Assembly (NCBI RefSeq): GCF_004210375.1 | Contig: NW_027467782.1 | Location: forward strand, 36,011,771 to 36,075,770 | Reading direction: 5' to 3' | DNA: 64,000 nt | Origin: Tachypleus tridentatus | Lineage: Eukaryota; Arthropoda; Merostomata; Xiphosura; Limulidae | In this document: positions 42,978 through 57,400 of the stretch, in pieces | Position numbering within the stretch: the stretch's first letter is position 1 | Layout: every line of letters begins with the position of its first letter | The notes under the pieces: model-generated | Told to the model about the DNA's origin: nothing | Databases searched by the model: none | The model's input: only the letters and a program-made list of their open reading frames with translations | Program-made: the position numbers and the translations under genes

Positions 42978-45900
42978 ATGAAACTGTCGAAGTTTACGTT
43001 CTAATCTGGATGACATCAAACCACTGACTGCTTCCTACCATTCTGTTTGTCTTTCCTTATAGGAAACATTTCTGAAAACAGCTGATACAGTCACCTTTCG
43101 GCAGTTTTCTTTGTACAGAAATGAGAGGCTGTGTGATGGACGAGTGTATGGAGGGGTGGCACTGTTGGTTGATCAGCATGTGCCCACTCTGTCTTCCATT
43201 TGACACACCCTTGAGGCCGTAACCATCCATGTTTCCTCGGGTCGTACCACCACTGTTTGTTCTCTCTATCTGTTGCCTGGAGAGATCTGTGATCAAGTAA
43301 ACCTTGAAGCTCTCATTGAACAGTTGCCATCTCCCTTTTTTCATATTGGGGAACTTAATTGGACATCATCCCTCTGTGAAAGTGCTGATATTAAAAGGAG
43401 GTGTTGTTCTGTAGAGTGTATGCTCTCTGATCACAACCTTTTCTTTTAAATACTAGTTCTTCTACTTATTATCATGCACCTAGTCAGTCCTTTACTGCTA
43501 TTGATCTCTCAATTTGCTTCCCTTCATTATTCTCCCATTTTCATGGAGTGTTGACAGTAATCCACAAGACAGTGATCATTCTCCTATAGTTTTGAGAGAG
43601 ACTGACTATGGCAACTGGCCCTCTTTCACTGCTGTTGCACAACTTGATCCTGCCATCGTCTGTAAGCCGTCAATAGACGACTGTGTGGCAGAAGTAACCG
43701 ACTGTATTATATAGGCAGCTGTTCAAGGTATTCCTAAAACCTTGACACGTTTCTCACGATATTCTCGTCCGTGGTAGAATTCTGCCTGCCATATGGCACA
43801 GAAGGCTAAAATATGGGCCTGGGATACTTTCCGTAGATATCCCACACTCTCAAGCTACATCGCTTTCCAGCAGCTACGTGCCCATGCTCGGTGGGTAAGA
43901 TGTCAAAGCTAGAAGAAATCTTGGATTATATTCACAACCAACATATCTTCTACCACCAGTTCCAAAGTCATATTAGATAAGATTCAAAAGGTCAGTGGGC
44001 AGTATAATTCTGTCCCTCTCTATCTTGCTCTCTGATGGCCAGGAAGTAGCTGATACCAGGAGCATCACCAATACTCTAGTTGAAAGCTTTTGCCAGGTAT
44101 CTAGCACTTCTGCTTCATCTTCACCTTCTTAGCCATTAAAACGTAGGCAGAGCGATTACATCTTTCCTTTGAAGTGATTGTCTCTACGCCTATAATCGCT
44201 ACTTTACACTGGTGGAACTCAAACTGGCCCTTCATCGGTCTGACAGAACATCGGTCGGACCTAACGATGTTCACTACGAGATGTTGTGTCGTCTATCTTC
44301 TGCTTCTCTTGCAATTTTATTGTTTTAACTGGATCTGGTAGGAAAATGGTTTTCTTGATGCCTGAAGCTGGGCAATTGTCCTACCTTTCTTTAAGCCTGG
44401 GAAGGATCCCAAGATTCCTTCAAACTACCATTCAATTGCTTTTATGAGCTGTCTCTGTAAGACCTTAGGAAGAAGGTTAATGTTCGTCTTGTTTTAGTCC
44501 TCGAATCAAACAACCTCCTCTCGCCCACCCAATGTAGGTTCCGACGACAACGCTCCACAATGGACCACCTGATTCGACTTAAAACGTCAATCAAAGAAGC
44601 CTTTATCCAACTACAACATCTTGTATCTGTATTCTTTGTTCTTGATAAGGCTTATGATACTACATATAGGTATGGCATTTTACGAGACCTTCATTTATAC
44701 GGGTTTCATGATCGTTTGCCAATTTTATTATTATTTTTAATTGACATGCGATTCCAAGTTCATGTTGGTTCGACACTTTCCCATTCTTTTCTACAGGAGC
44801 TTGGAGTATCTCGGGCTGTGTTTTGAGTGTACTACTTTTCAAAATAAAGATAAATGCCATCACTGAACATTTCCATGTTATTGTTCAAACTGGCTCTATG
44901 TCAACGACTTTCACAACTCAGTCATCAAACATGAGGTATAGTGAGCAGCAGCTACAGACTGCCCTGAATTGTTCACTGAAGTGGACCACAGCAAATGGTT
45001 TTAACTTCTTTCTCTCTAAAACCGTTAGAGGAAAACACAACCCCAGTTGGGATGCTTTTTCAGAACAGACGACCTTCCATTGTTTCTTGGCCTTCGTATC
45101 CAGGCGCAGTTGGATGAATTGGGTCTGTCCTTGGTTGACATTGCTGTATCCACTGGTCAGCCAACCTACCATGGCTATTTAAAATCCCCCAATTTGACCT
45201 TTCTTTAAGTCATCTAAGATAAGCGGATACTCCAGATTGGAATTACTGTCTGTTGTTTGCTGAACATCTTTCGAACTATCTTCCATTCCTATTTATACAG
45301 ATGGTTCGAAATCAGGTGACTCTGTGGGATCTGCCATGGTTTGGTGTGGTTCGATGGTTGTGCACAGAAACCCCTCTACAATTTCTGTGTTCAATGCAGA
45401 ATTATACTCCATTTGTCTTGCCCTGGATCACATAGAAGCTAAGCAGTACCACAGCTAAGTCTGTTTGTTCTGGCACTATCACTGCTGTGCCTGTTCCATA
45501 CATGGACTATGGTCCTATATTCAAGGCTCGGTTCCGTGCCATTTGGTAGTCGACTTGGATTAAGCAACGTGAAAACAAGTGGTTTCCAAATAAAACCCTA
45601 TATTGGACTTTGGCCGTCTTGCTTCCATAAAAATCGGAAAGAGGAAGTTGTTCTAGCTAGATTACGCATTGGTCACAGTTTTTTAACTCATTGTTTTCTT
45701 TTATCTGAAGCTGATGCACCAGTTTGTGTAACACTTAGGTCACAATAAGTCACATTTTACTTTCTTGCCATCGTTACGACTCTCAATGACGGCACTGTTT
45801 TAAACATGTTTTGTCCCAAGGTTTATCCACAACCTTTAGACAGTGTTATTGGCGATAGTGACACTGTCCACCTTCATTAGTTTTTAAAGGCCATTAATCT
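42978..45900 (+). pseudogene. LINE copy C ORF2 remnant
   Basis: Endonuclease and reverse transcriptase segments follow copy B with many stops. 44560-44826 reads IRLKTSIKEAFI and LDKAYDTTYRYGILRDLH, the motif A region. At 43753-43755 it keeps CGA where copy B has TGA. The terminal ORF2 region remains readable from about 45640. Confidence 0.82.
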
Positions 45901-46013
45901 TTTTAATTCTGTTTTAAGTTTTGTAAATTAGAGCTTTTTTAATGTGATTCCATTTTAAGAATTAAAGTACATCTAGTTTGAAATGAAATTAGAAAATTGC
46001 CATAACATCAAAT

Positions 46014-46096
46014 AACTTGAAACCAGGACTGGAAAAGCCAACTTCAGGTGTCTAAACGCTGCTGTTTGAACTACCCGTTAGTCATCCTGGCGAGTT
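46014..46096 (+). promoter_or_regulatory. LINE copy C 3' UTR hairpin unit
   Basis: AACTT (46014-46018) pairs with GAGTT (46092-46096) through one G-U, and CCAGG (46023-46027) with CCTGG (46086-46090). The inner stem is eroded. Confidence 0.6.
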
Positions 46097-46174
46097 ATAA
46101 TAATTACAATTATGCTACAGAAAGTCCTTTACAATTTGTATTACTGTAGTTTTCTCTTACCAAACAAACTAATC

Positions 46175-46295
46175 TACCTTAGCATACTAAACAACTACAG
46201 TTACTCCACTGTTCATAGTTGCTCCAAAACAACTACAGTTAATCCATTACTCACAGTTACACGAGCATCTGAACAGCTACAGTTAACACCATTAA
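46175..46295. repeat. About 43-bp minisatellite, right part
   Basis: ACTACAGTTACTCCACTG, ACTACAGTTAATCCATTACT and AGCTACAGTTAAC continue the array found at 41105-41372. Confidence 0.85.
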
Positions 46296-46334
46296 CATCA
46301 CTAACTGTCTTTTCCATTAGTAAGTTGTAAAAAA

Positions 46335-46375
46335 AAACTCCCACCTTCATCATATGTTTCTAGTGGCACTTTGTC
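46335..46375 (-). CDS. Possible further P4HA-like exon
   Basis: Minus strand GATTTTCAG precedes HDKVPLETYDE and a possible donor GGTGGGAG. Position and orientation fit an upstream P4HA-like exon, but it is short, the phase does not match the 40922-41039 exon, and no signature residue is present. Confidence 0.22.
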
Positions 46376-46489
46376 ATGCTGAAAATCAACATAAATAAGG
46401 AATTTAAGTTGATAATATCTTTATGAAAAACAACAGTTTGTGTTGTTTGAACCGAACATGTATATAAGATAAACTACATTCTTAATTAT

Positions 46490-46765
46490 AATAAGGTTCG
46501 TTTTATAAAAGATTGGTATTGATGGATAAAGTACAAAACTAAAGATTGGTTTTGACGGATAAAGTACAAAACTAAATATTGGTATTGACAGATAAAGTAA
46601 TAAACTAAAGATTGGTATTGGCAAATAAAGTACAAAACTAAGGATTGGTATTGACGGATAAAGTACAAAACTAAAGATTGGTATTGATGAATAAAGTACA
46701 AAACTAAAGATTGGTTTTGACGGATAAAGTACAAAACTAAAGATTGGTATTGATGGATAATTCAA
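46490..46765. repeat. 33-bp minisatellite, about eight units
   Basis: Units contain GATAAAGTACAAAACTAAAG then ATTGGTATTGACG. Period 33 keeps minus-strand frames open (repeating FSFVLYPSIPI); not a gene. Confidence 0.95.
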
Positions 46766-47409
46766 AACCAACAAACAATTATTTCCCTAAAATTTGAAAA
46801 TGTAGTTGTTTAAACTGTCATAACGTTTGACATTCCGAGTCAACAACTAGAACATTGTGAAATTTTATAAAGCTGGTGTAACTGTTTAAGCAGAAAACTA
46901 AATCTAATTATAAAGTCAGGAGAAGTGGAACGAGACGTGAACAGTTATTATAATCATCGTGAATAAAAATGTTTCAAGGTATGACCAGACATTCTATGAT
47001 AATCCTGGCTTACTCTACTTCATAAATAATTGCAATGTGTAATCTTATTTCAACAACAGCAAGGAGTTTTCCTTATCACGTTTTACAGAGTTTGCTATAA
47101 GGAAACAACTACAGGATATGAACAGAACGTTGAACAGAGAGGTCAAAGAAACGTTACGATAATTTCAACAACCAAAAACCATGAAAATGCGGTTTCATTT
47201 CTTGAAATTTAGAATATGAGTAACAGTGTGATAAAAAATCTGTTGATAACCAACCACTTGGTAAAGTTTGTGTAGCCATACGAGACGTCTTCATAGCGTG
47301 AAAAGTAATTTTGTACTTTTTTACTTTAGATATCAGGTGAATTTCTAAATCTAGAATATGAAAATTACCTATAATTCTAAGACTTGTGGAGAAACTTGTT
47401 TGTTTATAC
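46766..47409. other. No recognised feature
   Basis: Mixed sequence. The minus-strand open frame at 47154-47462 has no recognisable motif. Confidence 0.4.
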
Positions 47410-47705
47410 CTGTCTGTGTTGTAACTAACACATGTTAATAACAGAACAATTAAATACAACATATGTCAGTAACAGGATATTTAAATACACGTTGATAACA
47501 GCGTATTTAAACACCATAAACGGTAATAACAGAACAGTTACACACAACAGACATTTTTGACAGGATAATTAAACACAACACATATTATAAACAAGATAGC
47601 TAAAAACAACACACACGTTATCAAAAGGATAGTTAAATAGAACATTTTACTAACATGACACTTAAATACAGCGCATATGCTTAAAATAATATTTAAATAC
47701 ACTAA
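47410..47705. repeat. Diverged 36-bp-like minisatellite
   Basis: Loose units around AACACAACACATGTTAATAA and CAGGATAATTAAATAC. Confidence 0.75.
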
Positions 47706-47711
47706 CTGTAG

Positions 47712-47933
47712 GCCTGGCATGGCCAAGCGCGTAAGGCGTGCGACTCGTAATCCCAGGGTCGCGGGTTCGCGCCCGCGTCGCGCTAAACATGCTCGCCCTC
47801 CCAGCCGTGGGGGTGTATAATGTTACGGTCAATCCCACTATTCGTTGTTAAAAGAGTAGCCCAAGAGTTGGCGGTGGGTGGTGATGACTAGTTGCCTTCC
47901 CTCTAGTCTTACACTGCTAAATTAAGGACGGCT
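47712..47933 (+). mobile_element. tRNA-headed SINE cut by the assembly gap
   Basis: Near-consensus head GGCCTGGCATGGCCAAGCG, GCGGGTTCGCGCCCGCGTCG, and body up to AAATTAAGGACGGCT, where the gap begins. The missing GCGCAGATAG tail should lie in the gap. Confidence 0.93.
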
Positions 47934-48433
47934 NNNNNNNNNNNNNNNNNNNNNNNNNNNNNNNNNNNNNNNNNNNNNNNNNNNNNNNNNNNNNNNNNNN
48001 NNNNNNNNNNNNNNNNNNNNNNNNNNNNNNNNNNNNNNNNNNNNNNNNNNNNNNNNNNNNNNNNNNNNNNNNNNNNNNNNNNNNNNNNNNNNNNNNNNNN
48101 NNNNNNNNNNNNNNNNNNNNNNNNNNNNNNNNNNNNNNNNNNNNNNNNNNNNNNNNNNNNNNNNNNNNNNNNNNNNNNNNNNNNNNNNNNNNNNNNNNNN
48201 NNNNNNNNNNNNNNNNNNNNNNNNNNNNNNNNNNNNNNNNNNNNNNNNNNNNNNNNNNNNNNNNNNNNNNNNNNNNNNNNNNNNNNNNNNNNNNNNNNNN
48301 NNNNNNNNNNNNNNNNNNNNNNNNNNNNNNNNNNNNNNNNNNNNNNNNNNNNNNNNNNNNNNNNNNNNNNNNNNNNNNNNNNNNNNNNNNNNNNNNNNNN
48401 NNNNNNNNNNNNNNNNNNNNNNNNNNNNNNNNN
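47934..48433. other. Assembly gap, 500 N
   Basis: Exactly 500 N, a round number that suggests a placeholder. It lies between a SINE and the first satellite unit, so satellite length is a minimum. Confidence 0.99.
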
Positions 48434-51400
48434 CCATCAATTTGATCACATAGTTTGATCAGACACACATTCCATCAATTTGATCACATAGTTTGATCAG
48501 ATACGCATTCCATCAATTTGATCACATAGTTTGATCACACACTCGCATTCATCAATTTTGATCACCCAGTTTGATCAGACACACATCTATTCCATCAATT
48601 TGATCACATAGTTTGATCAGACATTCATTCCATCAATTTGATCTCATAGTTTGATCAGACACTCATTCCATCAATTTGATCACATTGTTTGATCAGTCAC
48701 ACATTCCATCAATTTGATAACATAATTTGATCAGACACTTTTTTATCAATTTGATCACATTCTTTGACCAGACACTCATTCCATCAATTTGATCACATAG
48801 TTTGATTAGACACATTCATTCCATCAATTTGATCACATAGTTTGATCAGCCACACTCATTCCATCAATTTGATCACATAGTTTGATCAGACACTCATTCC
48901 ATCAATTTGATCACATAGTTTGATCAGACAATCATTCCATCAATTTGATCACATAGTTTGATCACACACATTCCATCAATTTGATCACATAGTTTGATCA
49001 CCACACACATTCCATCAATTTGATCACATAGTTTGATCAGACACACATTACCCATCAATTTGATCACATAGTTTGATCAGACACTCATTCCATCAATTTG
49101 ATCACATAGTTTGATCAGACACTCTTTTCCATCAATTTGATCACATAGTTTGATCAGACACTCATTCCATCAATTTGATCACATAGTTTGATCAGACACA
49201 CATTCCATCAATTTGATCACATAGTTTGATCACACATCATTCCATCAATTTGATCACATAGTTTGATCAGACACTCATTCCATCAATTTGATCACATAGT
49301 TTGATCAGACACTCATTCCATCAATTTGATCACATAGTTTGATCAGACACTCATTCCATCAATTTGATCACATAGTTTGATCAGACACTCATTCCATCAA
49401 TTTGATCACATAGTTTGATCACACACATATTTTTATCAATTTGATCACATAGTTTGATCAGATCACACACACATCATCAATTTGATCACATAGTTTGATC
49501 AGACACTCATTCCATCAATTTGATCACATAGTTTGATCAGACACTCATTCCATCAATTTGATCACATAGTTTGATCAGACACTCATTCCATCAATTTGAT
49601 CACATAGTTTGATCACACACACATTCCATCAATTTGATCACATAGTTTGATCAGACACTCATTCCATCAATTTGATCACATAGTTTGATCAGACAAACAT
49701 TCCATCAATTTGATCACATAGTTTGATCAGACACTCATTCCATCAATTTGATCACATAGTTTGATCAGACACTCATTCCATCAATTTGATCACATAGTTT
49801 GATCAGACACTCATTCCATCAATTTGATCACATTAGTTTGATCAGACACTCATTCCATTAATTTGATCACATAGTTTGATCAGACACTCATTCCATCAAT
49901 TTGATCACATAGTTTGATCACACACTCATTCCATCAATTTGATCACATAGTTTGATCAGACACTCATTCCATCAATTTGATCACATAGTTTGATCAGACA
50001 CACATTCCATCAATTTGATCACATAGTTTGATCAGACACTCATTTTATCAATTTGATCACATAGTTTGATCAGACACTCATTCCATCAATTTGATCACAT
50101 AGTTTGATCAGACACTCATTCCATCAATTTGATCACATTGTTTGATCAGACACACATTCCATCAATTTGATCACATAGTTTGATCAGACATTCATTCCAT
50201 CAATTTGATCACATAGTTTGATCAGACACTCATTCCATCAATTTGATCACATAGTTTGATCAGACACTCATTCCATCAATTTGATCACATAGTTTGATCA
50301 GACACTCATTCCATCAATTTGATCACATAGTTTGATCAGACACTCATTCCATCAATTCGATCACATAGTTTGATCAGACACACATTCCATCAATTTGATC
50401 ACATAGTTTGATCAGAACACTCATTCCATCAATTTGATCACATAGTTTGATCAGACACTCATTCCATCAATTTGATCACATAGTTTGATCAGACACTCAT
50501 TCCATCAATTTGATCACATAGTTTGATCAGACACTCATTCCATCAATTTGATCACATAGTTTTGATCAGACACTCATTCCATCAATTTGATCACATAGTT
50601 TGATCAGACACTCATTCCATCAATTTGATCACATAGTTTGATCAGACACTCATTCCATCAATTTGATCACATAGTTTGATCAGACACTCATTCCATCAAT
50701 TTGATCACATAGTTTGATCAGACACTCATTCCATCAATTTGATCACATAGTTTGATCACACTCATTCCATCAATTTGATCACATAGTTTGATGAGACATT
50801 CATTCCATCAATTGGATCACATAGTTTGATCAGACACTCATTCCATCAATTTGATCACATAGTTTGATCAGACACTCATTCCACCAATTTGATCACATAA
50901 TTTGATCAGACACTCATTCCATCAATTTGATCACATAGTTTGATCAGACACTCATTCCATCAATTTGATCACATAGTTTGATCAGACACTCATTCCATCA
51001 ATTTGATCACATAGTTTGATCAGACACTCATTCCATCAATTTGATCACATAGTTTGATCAGACACTCATTCCATCAATTTGATCACATAGTTTGATCAGA
51101 CACTCATTCCATCAATTTGATCACATAGTTTGATCAGACACTCATTCCATCAATTTGATCACATAGTTTGATCAGACACTTATTCCATCAATTTGATCAC
51201 ATAGTTTGATCAGACACACATTCCATCAATTTGATCACATAGTTTGATCAGACACTCATTCCATCAATTTGATCACATAGTTTGATCAGACACTCATTCC
51301 ATCAATTTGATCACATAGTTTGATCAGACACTCATTCCATCAATTTGATCACATAGTTTGATCAGACACTCATTCCATCAATTTGATCACATAGTTTGAT

Positions 51401-54400
51401 CAGACACTCATTCCATCAATTCGATCACATAGTTTGATCAGACACTCATTCCATCAATTTGATCACATAGTTTGATCAGACACTCATTCCATCAATTTGA
51501 TCACATAGTTTGATCAGACACTCATTCCATCAATTTGATCACATAGTTTGATCAGACACACATTCCATCAATTTGATCACATAGTTTGATCAGACACACA
51601 TTCCATCAATTTGATCACATAGTTTGATCAGACACTCATTCCATCAATTTGATCACATAGTTTGATCAGACACACATAGTTTATTCCATCAATTTGATCA
51701 CATAGTTTGATCAGACACTCATTCCATCAATTTGATCACATAGTTTGATCAGACACACATTCCATCAATTTGATCACATAGTTTGATCAGACACTCATTC
51801 CATCAATTTTATCACATAGTTTGATCAGACACTCATTCCATCAATTTGATCACATAGTTTGATCAGACACTCATTCCATCAATTTGATCACATTGTTTGA
51901 TCAGACACTCATTCCATCAATTTGATCACATAGTTTGATCAGACACACATTCCATCAATTTGATCACATAGTTTGATCACAGACACTCATTCCATCAATT
52001 TGATCACATAGTTTGATCAGACACTCATTCCATCAATTTGATCACATAGTTTGATCAGACACTCATTCCATCAATTTGATCACATAGTTTGATCAGACAC
52101 TCATTCCATCAATTTGATCACATAGTTTGATCAGACACACATTCCATCAATTTGATCACATAGTTTGATCAGACACTCATTCCATCAATTTGATCACATA
52201 GTTTGATCAGACACTCATTCCATCAATTTGATCACATAGTTTGATCAGACACTCATTCCATCAATTTGATCACATAGTTTGATCAGACACTCATTCCATC
52301 AATTTGATCACATAGTTTCCATCAATTTGATCACATAGTTTGATCAGACACTCATTCCATCAATTTGATCACATAGTTTGATCAGACACTCATTCCATCA
52401 ATTTGATCACATAGTTTGATCAGACACACATTCCATCAATTTGATCACATAGTTTGATCAGACACTCATTCCATCAATTTGATCACATAGTTTGATCAGA
52501 CACTCATTCCATCAATTTGATCACATAGTTTGATCAGACACTCATTCCATCAATTTGATCACATAGTTTGATCAGACACACATTCCATCAATTTGATCAC
52601 ATAGTTTGATCAGACACTCATTCCATCAATTTGATCACATAGTTTGATCAGACACTCATTCCATCAATTTGATCACATAGTTTGATCAGACACTCATTCC
52701 ATCAATTTGATCACATAGTTTGATCAGACACTCATTCCATCAATTTGATCACATAGTTTGATCAGACACTCATTCCATCAATTTGATCACATAGTTTGAT
52801 CAGACACTCATTCCATCAATTTGATCACATAGTTTGATCAGACACTCATTCCATCAATTTGATCACATAGTTTGATCAGACACTCATTCCATCAATTTGA
52901 TCACATAGTTTTGATCAGACACTCATTCCATCAATTTGATCACATAGTTTGATCAGACACTCATTCCATCAATTTGATCACATAGTTTGATCAGACACTC
53001 ATTCCATCAATTTGATCACATAGTTTGATCAGACACTCATTCCATCAATTTGATCACATAGTTTGATCAGACACTCATTCCATCAATTTGATCACATAGT
53101 TTGATCAGACACTCATTCCATCAATTTGATCACATAGTTTGATCAGACACTCATTCCATCAATTTGATCACATAGTTTGATCAGACACTCATTCCATCAA
53201 TTTGATCACATAGTTTGATCAGACACTCATTCCATCAATTTGATCACATAGTTTGATCAGACACTCATTCCATCAATTTGATCACATAGTTTGATCAGAC
53301 ACTCATTCCATCAATTTGATCACATAGTTTGATCAGACACTCATTCCATCAATTTGATCACATAGTTTGATCAGACACTCATTCCATCAATTTGATCACA
53401 TAGTTTGATCAGACACTCATTCCATCAATTTGATCACATAGTTTGATCAGACACTCATTCCATCAATTTGATCACATAGTTTGATCAGACACTCATTCCA
53501 TCAATTTGATCACATAGTTTGATCAGACACTCATTCCATCAATTTGATCACATAGTTTGATCAGACACTCATTCCATCAATTTGATCACATAGTTTGATC
53601 AGACACTCATTCCATCAATTTGATCACATAGTTTGATCAGACACTCATTCCATCAATTTGATCACATAGTTTGATCAGACACTCATTCCATCAATTTGAT
53701 CACATAGTTTGATCAGACACTCATTCCATCAATTTGATCACATAGTTTGATCAGACACTCATTCCATCAATTTGATCACATAGTTTGATCAGACACTCAT
53801 TCCATCAATTTGATCACATAGTTTGATCAGACACTCATTCCATCAATTTGATCACATAGTTTGATCAGACACTCATTCCATCAATTTGATCACATAGTTT
53901 GATCAGACACACATTCCATCAATTTGATCACATAGTTTGATCAGACACTCATTCCATCAATTTGATCACATAGTTTGATCAGACACTCATTCCATCAATT
54001 TGATCACATAGTTTGATCAGACACTCATTCCATCAATTTGATCACATAGTTTGATCAGACACTCATTCCATCAATTTGATCACATAGTTTGATCAGACAC
54101 TCATTCCATCAATTTGATCACATAGTTTGATCAGACACTCATTCCATCAATTTGATCACATAGTTTGATCAGACACTCATTCCATCAATTTGATCACATA
54201 GTTTGATCAGACACTCATTCCATCAATTTGATCACATAGTTTGATCAGACACTCATTCCATCAATTTGATCACATAGTTTGATCAGACACTCATTCCATC
54301 AATTTGATCACATAGTTTGATCAGACACTCATTCCATCAATTTGATCACATAGTTTGATCAGACACACATTCCATCAATTTGATCACATAGTTTGATCAG

Positions 54401-57400
54401 ACACTCATTCCATCAATTTGATCACATAGTTTGATCAGACACTCATTCCATCAATTTGATCACATAGTTTGATCAGACACTCATTCCATCAATTTGATCA
54501 CATAGTTTGATCAGACACTCATTCCATCAATTTGATCACATAGTTTGATCAGACACTCATTCCATCAATTTGATCACATAGTTTGATCAGACACTCATTC
54601 CATCAATTTGATCACATAGTTTGATCAGACACTCATTCCATCAATTTGATCACATAGTTTGATCAGACACTCATTCCATCAATTTGATCACATAGTTTGA
54701 TCAGACACTCATTCCATCAATTTGATCACATAGTTTGATCAGACACTCATTCCATCAATTTGATCACATAGTTTGATCAGACACTCATTCCATCAATTTG
54801 ATCACATAGTTTGATCAGACACTCATTCCATCAATTTGATCACATAGTTTGATCAGACACACATTCCATCAATTTGATCACATAGTTTGATCAGACACTC
54901 ATTCCATCAATTTGATCACATAGTTTGATCAGACACTCATTCCATCAATTTGATCACATAGTTTGATCAGACACTCATTCCATCAATTTGATCACATAGT
55001 TTGATCAGACACTCATTCCATCAATTTGATCACATAGTTTGATCAGACACTCATTCCATCAATTTGATCACATAGTTTGATCAGACACTCATTCCATCAA
55101 TTTGATCACATAGTTTGATCAGACACTCATTCCATCAATTTGATCACATAGTTTGATCAGACACTCATTCCATCAATTTGATCACATAGTTTGATCAGAC
55201 ACACATTCCATCAATTTGATCACATAGTTTGATCAGACACTCATTCCATCAATTTGATCACATAGTTTGATCAGACACTCATTCCATCAATTTGATCACA
55301 TAGTTTGATCAGACACTCATTCCATCAATTTGATCACATAGTTTGATCAGACACTCATTCCATCAATTTGATCACATAGTTTGATCAGACACTCATTCCA
55401 TCAATTTGATCACATAGTTTGATCAGACACACATTCCATCCATCAATTTGATCACATAGTTTGATCAGACACTCATTCCATCAATTTGATCACATAGTTT
55501 GATCAGACACTCATTCCATCAATTTGATCACATAGTTTGATCAGACACTCATTCCATCAATTTGATCACATAGTTTGATCAGACACTCATTCCATCAATT
55601 TGATCACATAGTTTGATCAGACACACATTCCATCAATTTGATCACATAGTTTGATCAGACACTCATTCCATCAATTTGATCACATAGTTTGATCAGACAC
55701 TCATTCCATCAATTTGATCACATAGTTTGATCAGACACACATTCATTCCATCAATTTGATCACATAGTTTGATCAGACACTCATTCCATCAATTTGATCA
55801 CATAGTTTGATGACACACACATTCCATCAATTTGATCACATAGTTTGATCAGCCACACACACCATCAATTTGATCACATAGTTTGATCAGACACTCATTC
55901 CATCAATTTGATCACATAGTTTGATCAGACACTCATTCCATCAATTTGATCACATAGTTTGATCAGACACTCATTCCATCAATTTGATCACATAGTTTGA
56001 TCAGACACTCATTCCATCAATTTGATCACATAGTTTGATCAGACACTCATTCCATCAATTTGATCACATAGTTTGATCAGACACTCATTCCATCAATTTG
56101 ATCACATAGTTTGATCAGACACTCATTCCATCAATTTGATCACATAGTTTGATCAGACACTCATTCCATCAATTTGATCACATAGTTTGATCAGACACTC
56201 ATTCCATCAATTTGATCACATAGTTTGATCAGACACTCATTCCATCAATTTGATCACATAGTTTGATCAGACACTCATTCCATCAATTTGATCACATAGT
56301 TTGATCAGACACTCATTTTATCAATTTGATCACATTGTTTGATCAGACACTCATTCCATCAATTTGATCACATAGTTTGATCAGACACTCATTCCATCAA
56401 TTTGATCACATAGTTTGATCAGACACTCATTCCATCAATTTGATCACACAGTTTGATCAGACACTCATTCCATCAATTTGATCACATAGTTTGATCAGAC
56501 ACTCATTTTCCATCAATTTGATCACATAGTTTGATCAGACAGTTTGATCATTCCATCAATTTGATCACATAGTTTGATCAGACACTCATTCCATCAATTT
56601 GATCACATAGTTTGATCAGACACTCATTCCATCAATTTGATCACATAGTTTGATCAGACACTCATTCCATCAATTTGATCACATAGTTTGATCAGACACT
56701 CATTCCATCAATTTGATCACATAGTTTGATCAGACACTCATTCCATCAATTTGATCACATAGTTTGATCAGACACTCATTCCATCAATTTGATCACATAG
56801 TTTGATCAGACACTCATTTTATCAATTTGATCACATAGTTTGATCAGACACTCATTCCATCAATTTGATCACATAGTTTGATCAGACACTCATTCCATCA
56901 ATTTGATCACATAGTTTGATCAGACACTCATTCCATCAATTTGATCACATAGTTTGATCAGACACTCATTCCATCAATTTGATCACATAGTTTGATCACA
57001 CACACATTCCATCAATTTGATCACATAGTTTGATCAGACACACATTCCATCAATTTGATCACATAGTTTGATCAGACACTCATTCCATCAATTTGATCAC
57101 ATAGTTTGATCAGACACTCATTCCATCAATTTGATCACATAGTTTGATCAGACACTCATTCCATCAATTCGATCACATAGTTTGATCAGACACTCATTTT
57201 ATCAATTTGATCACATAGTTTGATCAGACACTCATTCCATCAATTTGATCACATAGTTTGATCAGACACTCATTCCATCAATTTGATCACATAGTTTGAT
57301 CAGACACTCATTCCATCAATTTGATCACATAGTTTGATCAGACACTCATTCCATCAATTTGATCACATAGTTTGATCAGACACTCATTCCATCAATTTGA

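Larger units (their letters stand above)
41375..46152 (+). mobile_element. LINE copy C, long but decayed
   Basis: Same order as copy B: 5' UTR from about 41378 (AATTCCTGTACGTGG at 41383), ORF1, ORF2, 3' UTR start. The reverse transcriptase is cut near 45025 and RNase H near 45456, and the 3' UTR stops after one hairpin unit (46014-46096). TTAGCATA at 41360-41367 and 46179-46186 may be the target duplication. Confidence 0.92.

Noticed and set aside
46421..46774. Minus-strand frame repeating FSFVLYPSIPI
   Set aside because: Product of the 33-bp minisatellite, again a multiple of three.
47154..47462. Possible extra P4HA exon on the minus strand
   Set aside because: No P4HA signature, no phase-compatible splice pair, and two frames look equally plausible.
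13323..47933. tRNA genes suggested by A-box and B-box motifs
   Set aside because: The boxes belong to SINE heads: acceptor arms do not pair, a SINE body follows directly, and target duplications flank the whole unit.
47917..48468. Minus-strand frames made mostly of X
   Set aside because: They span the 500-N gap and carry no information.
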